Shown here: positions 8,542 to 15,326 of the stretch, in pieces
Layout of the letters: the number at the start of each line of letters is the position of its first letter
How positions within the stretch are numbered: the stretch's first letter is position 1
Assembly (NCBI RefSeq): GCF_004345365.1
Contig: NZ_SLVF01000002.1
Coordinates: 682,001-746,000, forward strand
Direction of reading: 5' to 3'
Source: Kribbella sp. VKM Ac-2568
GTDB lineage: Bacteria; Actinomycetota; Actinomycetes; Propionibacteriales; Kribbellaceae
DNA: 64,000 nucleotides
Notes under the pieces: model-generated
What the model was told of the DNA's origin: nothing
What the model saw: the letters and a program-made list of their open reading frames with translations, nothing else
The model's database searches: none
Made by a program: the position numbers and the translations under genes

Positions 8542-9098
8542 GCTGATCGCCTCATCCTTCGGCGGATGGGACCAAGCACCGGCCGGAGCTCCCGGCCCAG
8601 GTCCACACCCCACTGCTGCGCCCGAGCCAGCTCGTGCTCCTCGATCGAGCCGGTGGTGTCGTCGACGAAGAAGGTTGCCGGCGGCACCATCACCCTGAAG
8701 TCCCGGCGGCGCAGGAGTTTGGCCGCGAACCGAGCGGCCGAGCCGGGCAGCCGGCGGACTCTGGTGATGCGGGTGTCGAAGGTGGCTGAGATCGTCGCGG
8801 TCGTGCGGTCCGGGAGGGCGCCGAGCCACTCCCGGATGCCGGTGTCCACCGGCATCACGACATCGTCGCGGGTGAAGGCATCGGCACGGGTCGACGGCCG
8901 GCTCATGCTGAAGGCGTGGGTCGGTCCGCCGACGACGAGTAGCCGCACATCAGGGGCTATCTCGGCCGGCGCCCGGTCGACACGAACCAGCTCGGTCTCC
9001 ATGACGGTGCTGAGCCCGTCCCGGATCGCCGCAGCGACCTTCCAGGTGTTGCCGAACATCGATTCATAGACGATGAGGGCCTGTGGCGTTCCAGACAT
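8538..9098 (-). CDS. Flavodoxin-domain protein
   Basis: A 186-residue protein beginning ALIVYESMFGNTWKVAAAI, the FMN phosphate-binding loop of flavodoxins (T/S-x-T-G-N-T type). It continues with LLVVGGPTHAFSMSRP for the second flavin loop. Similar actinobacterial proteins of about 170-190 residues are annotated as flavodoxin or NAD(P)H oxidoreductase-like. It may carry electrons under hypoxia in place of ferredoxin. GGAG lies upstream of the ATG. It is the penultimate gene of the operon that starts at gap. Confidence 0.8.
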   Translation of the reverse strand: MSGTPQALIVYESMFGNTWKVAAAIRDGLSTVMETELVRVDRAPAEIAPDVRLLVVGGPTHAFSMSRPSTRADAFTRDDVVMPVDTGIREWLGALPDRTTATISATFDTRITRVRRLPGSAARFAAKLLRRRDFRVMVPPATFFVDDTTGSIEEHELARAQQWGVDLGRELRPVLGPIRRRMRRSA

Positions 9099-9113
9099 GA
9101 TCGGCTCCTGGTC

Positions 9114-9260
9114 TCACGGCGTCACGGCATGGGGGTCGCGTGGCTCGTGGACGACGGCGACGGGGTCTCCTCGGCAGCCGCGATCAGGCCGGCGACAGGG
9201 CGCAGGCACGGTGATCACCTTGGCGGTCATCACGTCGGACACCGTCAGCTGATGCCTCAT
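9114..9260 (-). pseudogene. Truncated CBS-domain gene remnant
   Basis: GAGGAGG precedes an ATG whose first residues, RHQLTVSDVMTAKVITVPA, are a textbook CBS-domain start. After about 20 codons the reading loses CBS similarity and stops at 48 residues. In the neighbouring frame the sequence resumes as PVAGLIAAAEETPSPS. This fits an internal deletion plus frameshift in a former CBS gene between aldolase and flavodoxin. A 48-residue product may still be made. Confidence 0.55.
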
Positions 9261-9284
9261 CGATCCTCCTCGAAGCTGTGGTCG

Positions 9285-10178
9285 TCAGTGGCTCGAGTGG
9301 GCGGCGAGGATCTCCTTGAGGGAGTCCACGAAGCGCAACGAGTCGTCGTACGGGCGCTGCCACACGTTGCGGCCGAAGATCAGACCGAGGCCGCCGGCGT
9401 CCATCGCCTGCCTGGCCTTGCTGAGCATCGCGTCGTCACCGGCCTTCTCACCGCCGGAGACCAGGACCAGGGTGCGGTTCGCCGAGCGGACGACCGCGTC
9501 GATCGCCTGCTGGGAGGTGAAGTCGGCCTGGTACGCCGGTTTCACGCCGCTGGTCTTCTCCGGGTGCGGGAAGTTGACCTTGACCACGTCCGCACCGAGC
9601 TCGCTCGCGACGCGGGCCGCGTAGTCGACGGCGTAGAACGAGTCCTTGCCACCCTTGGCCGCGATCGCGGCACCACGGGGGTAGGCCCAGACGATCAGGG
9701 GCATCCCGAGTCGCTCTGCGTCCGCACGCACCTTCCGGTACTGCGCGAAGTCGGCCTCCTGGGCCGGCGATCCGACGTACAGGGTGTAGCCGACCGCGTC
9801 GGCGCCGAGGCGGACGGCGTCCTCGACAGTCGCGTGCACCGGCGACAGCGCCTCGACGTCGGACGGGATGTCGGTCTTGCCGTTCAGCTTCAGGATCAGC
9901 GGCACCTCGCCGGCGTAGTCCCAGTAGAACTTCTCGGCCAGGCCGATCTGGATCGCGATCCCGTTGAAGCCCCCGGCCACGGCCAGCTTGACGATGTACG
10001 CCGGGTCGGAGGCCTGGGGGTTCGCGAAGAAGTCGCGCGGACCGTGCTCGAGACCCTGGTCGTAGGGCAGGAAGAAGGCTGAGCCGTTGCGCAGCCCATG
10101 GTCGAAAAGGATGCGCCGCAGGCGTGTCTTCTTGCCGCTGTTCAGTCCGAGCTCACGCAAGGAGGGCCGGGTCTGCAT
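9285..10178 (-). CDS. Class I fructose-bisphosphate aldolase (DhnA/FbaB type)
   Basis: A 297-residue TIM-barrel aldolase of the archaeal/DhnA class I group. Motifs are FFLPYDQGLEHGPRDFF near residue 38, VIVWAYPRG near 165, the Schiff-base lysine region DVVKVNFPHPEKT near 200, and LVLVSGGEKA and GLIFGRNVWQ in the phosphate-binding C-terminal part. It interconverts fructose-1,6-bisphosphate with glyceraldehyde-3-P and DHAP without metal. ATG 10178 was chosen over GTG 10187 because GGAGGTGACG precedes it. Its presence in an operon with GAPDH suggests a dedicated lower-glycolysis or gluconeogenesis set for dormancy. Confidence 0.93.
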   Translation of the reverse strand: MQTRPSLRELGLNSGKKTRLRRILFDHGLRNGSAFFLPYDQGLEHGPRDFFANPQASDPAYIVKLAVAGGFNGIAIQIGLAEKFYWDYAGEVPLILKLNGKTDIPSDVEALSPVHATVEDAVRLGADAVGYTLYVGSPAQEADFAQYRKVRADAERLGMPLIVWAYPRGAAIAAKGGKDSFYAVDYAARVASELGADVVKVNFPHPEKTSGVKPAYQADFTSQQAIDAVVRSANRTLVLVSGGEKAGDDAMLSKARQAMDAGGLGLIFGRNVWQRPYDDSLRFVDSLKEILAAHSSH

Positions 10179-10221
10179 GATCGTCACCTCCGGTTCGAGC
10201 GCGGCGAACGCGCCCTTGGGG

Positions 10222-10737
10222 TCAGATGAAAAGGAGTTGGGCGCCGTCGGTCATCTCGATGAAGTCCGAGGCGCTGATGATGGCCTCGACGTCGTCGTAC
10301 AGGTCGGACTCGTCGAGTTGCATCATGTCCGCGGACATCCGGCAGGCCCACAGATGTCCACCCGAGGCGACGATCTGCTCGAGGAACTCAGGTACGCCGG
10401 GCACACCCACGTCGTGGATCTGCTTCTTCATCTGATGCGTGGCCATCGCAGTCATCCCTGGGAGGCCGCCGAGCCCCTGCGGCAGATGGGTGGCGGTGTT
10501 GCCGAGCATCGTGAACTTCAGGTCGTTCATCCGCGACTTGGTGATCATGTCGAAGCCCCAGAAAGTGAAGAAGAGGTGCGTCTCCACCCCCTCGCCCAGC
10601 GCGGCGTTCGCGAGGATCAGACCCGGGTAGGCCATGTCGAGATTGCCCTTCGAGCAGATGATGGCCAGCTTGCGGCCCTCGGTTGCCGAGTCACCGAAGT
10701 CGGGGACGATGGCGGGCGCGTTGTCGATCGTGGTCAT
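10222..10737 (-). CDS. DsrE/DsrF-like sulfur relay protein
   Basis: A 171-residue protein of the DsrE/DsrF/DsrH-like superfamily. It has KLAIICSKGNLDMAYPGLILANAAL at residues 23-47, then LFFTFWGFDMI and a Cys-containing SGGHLWACRMSADMM segment. Such proteins pass persulfide sulfur between thiol carriers and are often peripheral-membrane DsrE2-like partners of TusA or TusE. It sits 11 bp after the TusE/DsrC-like gene and upstream of aldolase. The Cys in IICSKG and the one in LWACRM are candidate sulfur carriers. The acceptor is unknown. Confidence 0.85.
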   Translation of the reverse strand: MTTIDNAPAIVPDFGDSATEGRKLAIICSKGNLDMAYPGLILANAALGEGVETHLFFTFWGFDMITKSRMNDLKFTMLGNTATHLPQGLGGLPGMTAMATHQMKKQIHDVGVPGVPEFLEQIVASGGHLWACRMSADMMQLDESDLYDDVEAIISASDFIEMTDGAQLLFI

Positions 10738-10748
10738 GGCGGTCCTCC

Positions 10749-11063
10749 TCAGACACAGCCGCGGGGCTTGGGCAGGCCGGCGACGTAGGCCATCTTCTTG
10801 GCCGGCTTACCGGGAAACAGGACGAACAACTGCTTGATCGGAATGCCCGCAAGCGTCGACACACGGCGCAGCGTGGCGGTCTCGCCGCGCTGCGGGTAGT
10901 CGGCCCGCAGGAAGCTGATCGCCTTCCAGTGCGCGTCGGTGAGCTCGATGCCGATCTGCGCGGCGAGTTGTGCGGCCAGCTCTTCGGTCCACTCGCCGTA
11001 CTGGGTCAGGAAGCCTTCGGCATCGACATGGACCTCAGCGGGTCCGATGGTGACCACGGGCAT
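10749..11063 (-). CDS. TusE/DsrC-family sulfur carrier
   Basis: A 104-residue protein of the DsrC/TusE/RspA family: VHVDAEGFLTQYGEWTEELA, then LTDAHWKAISFLRADY, and the flexible C-terminal arm ending GLPKPRGCV. The penultimate Cys103, the sulfur-carrying CysA, is present. The second Cys of true DsrC, eleven residues earlier, is Ala here, which places the protein with single-Cys TusE/RspA-like members rather than sulfite-reductase DsrC. AAGGAGAT precedes the ATG, two bases after the SQR-like stop. It probably accepts sulfur generated by the neighbouring flavoprotein. Confidence 0.88.
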   Translation of the reverse strand: MPVVTIGPAEVHVDAEGFLTQYGEWTEELAAQLAAQIGIELTDAHWKAISFLRADYPQRGETATLRRVSTLAGIPIKQLFVLFPGKPAKKMAYVAGLPKPRGCV

Positions 11064-11065
11064 GA

Positions 11066-12310
11066 TCAGATCTCCTTGTCTGGTTGCTTCTTGCCGGTCA
11101 TCGACAGGTGCGTCGGGACCGGCAGCCGGCGTCCGGGCAGCAGCACGTGCCAGTAGATCCATCGGAACGCCAGCTTTCCCCAGTGGTTGCGGGCGTTCTC
11201 CCGCAACAGCCCGAGCGGACCGACGACCGGCAACGGGAAGCTGCCGGGGAGCGGCTCGGTGTCGTAGTTGAAGTCGATCAGCAGGCCTTTGCCGTCGCCG
11301 GATTCGACGAAGCAGTTCGCGTGCCCGTCGAAGCTGCCGGTCATCGGGTGACCCTCGACGTACTGGCAGAAGTTGCCGGTGAAGATCTCCGCGGCGAAGT
11401 GCGCCACCGACCCCGCCTTGGAGATCGGCAGGTCGGCCGCGTCGCCGAGCACGAAGATGTCGGGGTACGCGGTCGACTGGAACGTGTGCTTGTCCACCGG
11501 GACGTAGTTGAGTTCGTCGCCCAGCCCGGACCTCGCAATGAAGTCGGCGCCCATGTTCAGTGGCACGGTCACCAGCAGGTCGAACTCGATCTCACGCTCG
11601 TCGTAGGAGACCAGCATCTTGCGCTCGGAGTCGATGCGCTCGACCAGGAAGTCCGCTTCGACGGCGATCTTCCGCTCGTCCAGCATGTCCCCCAGCCGCG
11701 CCGAGGCGATCGGTTTGGTGAAGGCGCCCGACAGCGGTGTCGCGTAGACGATCTCGACCTGGTCCCGCATCCCGCGGGAGCGGAAGTACGCCTCCGCCAG
11801 GAAGGTGAACTCCAGTGGCGCCACCGGACACTTGATCGGCTGATCGACGATGTGCACGACGAGCCGGCCACCGGTGAAGTCGCGCAACGCGTCCGCCAGC
11901 GCGACCGAGCCCTCGTAGCTGTAGAAGTCGAAGATGCTCTTGCGCCACTCCGCTCCGAGCATCCCCGGGGTCTGGTCCGGCCGCGGACTGGTGCCGGTAG
12001 CAACTACCAGGTAGTCGTAACCGACTGCCGTTCCGTCGCCGAGCCGAACCGTCTTCGCGACCGGGTCGATCCGCTCGATCTCGCCCGTCAGGAACTGGAT
12101 GCCGGAGCGCAGCAGGCGACGGCGTGACCTGGTCAGCTGCGCGGGCCGGTAGACGCCGAAAGGCACGAACAGCAGCCCGGGCTGGTAGAGATGGACGTCA
12201 TCGCGATCGACGACCGTGATCTGCCATTCCCGTAGCGGCAACCTGCGGCGCAGCTTGTTCGCCACCATCATCCCCGCTGTCCCGGCTCCAAGAATCACCA
12301 GACGCTTCAT
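11066..12310 (-). CDS. Sulfide:quinone oxidoreductase-like flavoprotein
   Basis: A 414-residue FAD-dependent pyridine-nucleotide-disulfide oxidoreductase. It has KRLVILGAGTAGMMVANKL (FAD Rossmann fold, residues 2-20), LVVATGTSPRPDQTPGM near 100, and the second FAD motif IFVLGDAADLPISKAGS near 290. Cysteines occur in QPIKCPVAP, GNFCQY and HANCF; the first matches a conserved SQR Cys. The C-terminal part with WGKLAFRWIYWHVLLPG is amphipathic, as in membrane-associated SQRs. Likely activity is oxidation of sulfide or persulfide with electrons to menaquinone. Two sulfur-relay genes directly downstream support this. Some annotations would call it a type II NADH dehydrogenase-like protein. Confidence 0.82.
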   Translation of the reverse strand: MKRLVILGAGTAGMMVANKLRRRLPLREWQITVVDRDDVHLYQPGLLFVPFGVYRPAQLTRSRRRLLRSGIQFLTGEIERIDPVAKTVRLGDGTAVGYDYLVVATGTSPRPDQTPGMLGAEWRKSIFDFYSYEGSVALADALRDFTGGRLVVHIVDQPIKCPVAPLEFTFLAEAYFRSRGMRDQVEIVYATPLSGAFTKPIASARLGDMLDERKIAVEADFLVERIDSERKMLVSYDEREIEFDLLVTVPLNMGADFIARSGLGDELNYVPVDKHTFQSTAYPDIFVLGDAADLPISKAGSVAHFAAEIFTGNFCQYVEGHPMTGSFDGHANCFVESGDGKGLLIDFNYDTEPLPGSFPLPVVGPLGLLRENARNHWGKLAFRWIYWHVLLPGRRLPVPTHLSMTGKKQPDKEI

Positions 12311-12341
12311 CGACGAGTCCCTTCTCGACCCAGCAGGCACG

Positions 12342-12866
12342 TCAGACCCTGCCTAGCACCTGATCGATCGTCTCGGCCGCAAAGTCCAGATCGGTCATCG
12401 GCCGGGCGACCACACAGAGATCCACCGACAGCTGGTCGATGTCTCGTACCTCGCGGTAGATGATGGCTCGGTCGTTGTACAGCGACGCCCAGCACCGTTT
12501 GCAGGCAGCCAGCAAGGCCTGCAGGCCGGTCACGTGAAGGAAAACCTCCTGTGGGCCGGTGAAGAACTCGTCGAGCGGCTCGTCGGCCGCCGTACCGCTG
12601 ACCTGCAGCTCTACGTCGGCGCCGCCGAGCTTCTGGTAGGCCTCCTCGATGGCCGCGACGACTCCGGGTGGTATTTCCGCCTCGCAGAAGGCCGTACGGA
12701 TGACTGCTCCGACAGCGACGATGTCGGCGCCCTCGCGCAGGCGACGGATCTGCGTCGCCACGAGCGGTCGAAGTCTGGCGGACCTGACGAACTCCCGGTA
12801 GGCCGGCGCGGAGGTCGCGAAACCCCTTCCGTCGTCCGACCAGGTGATGTGCGGCGAATCGATCAT
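12342..12866 (-). CDS. Stand-alone PEP-synthase N-domain-like protein
   Basis: A 174-residue protein resembling an internal part of the ATP-grasp domain of phosphoenolpyruvate synthase (PpsA). Similarity covers GRGFATSAPAYREFV near residue 13 and IPPGVVAAIEEAYQKLGG near 65. The PpsA stretch [25 protein letters not shown] appears as VSGTAADEPLDEFFTGPQEVFLHV, and ACKRCWASLYNDRAIIYRE follows. The key Arg-Ser-Ser of the nucleotide site is changed, and the phosphohistidine and PEP domains are absent. It is therefore probably not an enzyme. The frame is clean and preceded by GGAGGAG, and the gene sits between gap and the SQR-like gene. Role unknown; nucleotide sensing is possible. Confidence 0.72.
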   Translation of the reverse strand: MIDSPHITWSDDGRGFATSAPAYREFVRSARLRPLVATQIRRLREGADIVAVGAVIRTAFCEAEIPPGVVAAIEEAYQKLGGADVELQVSGTAADEPLDEFFTGPQEVFLHVTGLQALLAACKRCWASLYNDRAIIYREVRDIDQLSVDLCVVARPMTDLDFAAETIDQVLGRV

Positions 12867-12890
12867 GATGACAGCTCCTCCGTCCGATTC

Positions 12891-13898
12891 TCAGAGACCG
12901 CGAGCCACGATCTCGGTCAGGTCGAGCAGCCGGCTGGTGTAGCCCCATTCGTTGTCGTACCAGCCGAAGACCTTGACGATGTTCCCGTTCGCCTGGGTGA
13001 GGGGCGCGTCGAAGATGCAGGACGCCGGGTCGCCGATGATGTCGCGGGAGACGATCGGATCCTCGTTGTAGCGCAGCAGGCCTTTCAGGTAACCCGACGC
13101 CGCGTCGGCGAAGGCCTGGTTGACCTGTTCGGCCGTCGCCTGCTCGGCCAGCTCGACGACCAGGTCGGTGAGCGACCCGTCCTCGACCGGCACGCGGACC
13201 GCGACACCGTCGATCTTGCCGGCCATCTCCGGGATCACCAGGCCGACGGCCTTGGCCGCGCCGGTGCTCGTCGGGATGAGGTTCACCGCGCCCGACCGTC
13301 CACGGCGCAGATCCTTGTGCGGCGAGTCCAGCATCACCTGGTCGTTGGTGTAGCTGTGGATGGTGGTCATCAGTCCGTGTTCGATCCCGAAGGTCCGATG
13401 CAGCACGGACACCATCGGCGCCACGCAGTTGGTGGTGCAGGAAGCGTTCGAGATGATGTCGTGCTCGGCGGGGTCGTAGGTCTCGTCGTTCACGCCGAGC
13501 ACGAGCGTCGCGTCCACGCCCTTGCCAGGTGACGAGAGGACCACCTTGCGAGCGCCGGCGGCCAGATGCGCGGCAGCGGCCTCGCGGGTGCGGAACCGGC
13601 CCGTCGACTCGATCACGATGTCGACTCCTACACTCCGCCAGTCCAGCGCCGCCGGGTCCCGCTCAGCAGTCACCCGGATGGTCCTGCCACCGATGGTGAA
13701 GCTGTCGTCGGTGTGGCCGACCCGCTCCCTCAGTACGCCGTATGTCGAGTCGTACTGCAGCAGGTTCGCCAGGGTGGCCGTGTCGGTGATGTCGTTGATC
13801 GCGACCACCTCGATCGTGGTCGACTCCCGCTCGAGCACAGCCCGCAGGAAGTCCCGCCCGATCCGCCCGAACCCGTTGATCCCCACTTTGACAGTCAT
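12891..13898 (-). CDS. gap: Type I glyceraldehyde-3-phosphate dehydrogenase
   Basis: A 335-residue NAD-dependent GAPDH of standard length. The Rossmann start VKVGINGFGRIGRDFLRAV is at residues 3-21. The active-site segment ISNASCTTNCVAP has the catalytic Cys at about residue 154. The catalytic His region SYTNDQVMLDSPHKDLRRGR and the C-terminal WYDNEWGYTSRL are present. It oxidises glyceraldehyde-3-P to 1,3-bisphosphoglycerate. It is the first gene of a nine-gene minus-strand operon with gaps from -4 to 43 bp. The start at 13898 precedes the Rossmann fold directly; paired DosR-like boxes lie about 100-130 bp upstream. A separate housekeeping gap gene elsewhere in the genome would be expected. 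Confidence 0.95.
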   Translation of the reverse strand: MTVKVGINGFGRIGRDFLRAVLERESTTIEVVAINDITDTATLANLLQYDSTYGVLRERVGHTDDSFTIGGRTIRVTAERDPAALDWRSVGVDIVIESTGRFRTREAAAAHLAAGARKVVLSSPGKGVDATLVLGVNDETYDPAEHDIISNASCTTNCVAPMVSVLHRTFGIEHGLMTTIHSYTNDQVMLDSPHKDLRRGRSGAVNLIPTSTGAAKAVGLVIPEMAGKIDGVAVRVPVEDGSLTDLVVELAEQATAEQVNQAFADAASGYLKGLLRYNEDPIVSRDIIGDPASCIFDAPLTQANGNIVKVFGWYDNEWGYTSRLLDLTEIVARGL

Positions 13899-13994
13899 CT
13901 CTGGTCTCCTCAGCAACAATGTCTTCTGACTGGACGGGACACCGCGAGGCGTCCTGCCTGCCTTCATTCCAGACCGCAATCGATCGCCGGATCA

Positions 13995-14029
13995 GGGCCG
14001 AAGGTCCCGGCTCCGCGGGCATTGGCCCC
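13995..14029 (-). promoter_or_regulatory. Paired DosR-like boxes for the gap-to-flavodoxin operon
   Basis: Read on the minus strand, GGGACCTTCGGCCC (14008-13995) is the cleanest copy of the motif in the window. A second site, GGGCATTGGCCCC on the plus strand at 14017-14029, has its centre about 21.5 bp away. They lie 97-131 bp upstream of the gap start. Confidence 0.7.
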
Positions 14030-14115
14030 GCAGCCGGTCAGTACCGCGTTCGGCTCCAGCGCGGGGCCCGAAGTCCTGCTGGATCGGGCCGCTCGGCCAC
14101 CTCCCGCCGCGTCTT

Positions 14116-14150
14116 TCCCATCGGCCCGAGGACTGAGGACCTTCGGCTCT
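14116..14150 (+). promoter_or_regulatory. DosR-like box upstream of GyrI-like gene
   Basis: GAGGACCTTCGGCTCT at 14135-14150 ends 58 bp before the ATG at 14209. A weaker partner, TTCCCATCGGCCCG at 14116-14129, is 21 bp upstream. The divergent gap operon has its own pair about 110 bp away. Confidence 0.6.
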
Positions 14151-14208
14151 GCTGACGCCTGCCGCCGAGGCGTGTTCTGAAGCCATCCAGCACGAACGGG
14201 AGGACGAG

Positions 14209-14685
14209 ATGGGTATCGAACAGCCCGAGACCCGAACGGCTGTAGTGCAGCCGACCGCGGTCCGGCGCGCGACACTCGCCCAGGCGGAACTGGTCAACTG
14301 GTTCGCCGAGGCCTACGGGGAGATCGCCGCCTACCTGGGCCTGCACGGCTTGACGCCGAAGGGTCACCCCTTCGCCCGCTACCACGTCCGTGCCGACGGA
14401 CGGTTCGACGTCGAGGCCGGCTTCCCGATCGCCGGAAGGATCGCCGGCGACTGCTCTGTGCAGCCTTCGACACTGCCCGGCGGCGAGTTGGCGGTGGTGT
14501 GGTACGTGGGTCCTTACGACCAGGTGGGCAAGGCCTACGCCGCCCTCGCGGACTGGATCAGCAGCCAGGGCGGCGAGACCGACGGCGAGGCCTGGGAGAT
14601 CTACTACGAGCCGCCGACCGGAGATCCGTCCCACTGGCGCACCGAAGTGGTGCAGCCGTACCACCTGGTCAGCAGCGACGGCTGA
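14209..14685 (+). CDS. GyrI-like/AraC effector-binding domain protein
   Basis: A 158-residue stand-alone small-molecule-binding domain of the GyrI-like (SHS2-derived) superfamily. It has VVQPTAVRRATLAQAELVNWF, FARYHVRADGRFDVEAGFPI in the middle, LPGGELAVVWYVGPYDQVGKAY, and a C-terminal EIYYEPPTGDPSHWRTEV. The last segment contains the conserved Glu of the ligand cavity. No DNA-binding domain is attached. Members of this family bind hydrophobic cations or act as hydrolases. GGGAGGACGAG precedes the ATG. It stands divergent from the gap operon and under its own DosR-like box. Confidence 0.8.
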   Translation: MGIEQPETRTAVVQPTAVRRATLAQAELVNWFAEAYGEIAAYLGLHGLTPKGHPFARYHVRADGRFDVEAGFPIAGRIAGDCSVQPSTLPGGELAVVWYVGPYDQVGKAYAALADWISSQGGETDGEAWEIYYEPPTGDPSHWRTEVVQPYHLVSSDG

Positions 14686-14731
14686 TCGAGGCAGTCGTTA
14701 CAGCTCGACCGAGCCGGAAGAGGGCAGACTC

Positions 14732-15200
14732 ATGTCAGTGGAGCTGGGCGGAGCAAGGCGCCGGCGGGTCGCGCGCGAGGTCGTGCTCATCCTCACCGGC
14801 ATCGCGCTCTAATTCGGCGTCCGCGGCCTGATCGCCACGCGGGTCGACCTCGCGTACCACAACGCCGAACGCACACGGTTTCTGACCGGCTACGGCTTCG
14901 TCGACACCGTCACCCAAGAGACATCGGCCTACCGCGTGCCACAACCACCCGCGTTCGTCAATCAGTACGCCGCCGTGCCCAGCCTGCACTTCGGCTGGAA
15001 CCTCCTGGCGGGCATCGCCTGGGCGAACCTCGCCGGTCACTGGATCGCCCGGCTGTTCGGCTGGCTGATGCCGCCGGCGATGCTCGCCTCGATCGTGCTG
15101 ACCGCGAACCACTACCTGCTCGACGGCATAGCCGGCGGCGTCATCGCCCTGTTGGCCCTGCTTGCAGCGACCTGGCTGGCCCGACGACCGACTGCCATCC
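14732..15200 (+). pseudogene. Decayed PAP2-superfamily phosphatase gene
   Basis: From ATG 14732 the frame reads MSVELGGARRRRVAREVVLILTGIAL and then meets TAA at 14810-14812. The same frame continues as FGVRGLIATRVDLAYHNAERT, jumps directly to RFLTGYGFVDTV, and goes on through VNQYAAVPSLHFGWNLL and LTANHYLLDGIAGG. These are PAP2/AUR1-like landmarks: the C2 motif (PSLH) and C3 motif (HYxxDxxAG) survive. The stretch between the first helix and GYGFVDT, normally many residues with several helices and the C1 motif, is missing. One stop plus an in-frame deletion indicate a pseudogene. Its original 3' end is uncertain. Confidence 0.75.
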
Positions 15201-15221
15201 CGCCCAACGACCCGGACGAGC

Positions 15222-15237
15222 GAGGACTTTCGCCCCT
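15222..15237 (+). promoter_or_regulatory. DosR-like box upstream of DUF4389 gene
   Basis: GAGGACTTTCGCCCCT lies about 90 bp before the ATG at 15327, within or just after the tail of the decayed PAP2 gene. No clear partner is seen 21 bp upstream. Confidence 0.5.
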
Positions 15238-15326
15238 GCTGCCGCCTCCGCCGACGGCTTGTCCTGAAGACATCCCAGCCTTACCGGCCCGCGGGAATGA
15301 ACGATGGGTTCAGAGGGAGGATCATC

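Noticed and set aside
12713..12866. PEP-synthase-like protein considered as a plain pseudogene
   Set aside because: The frame is uninterrupted, has a ribosome site and sits with normal spacing in an operon, so it is listed as a gene while noting the lost nucleotide-site residues.
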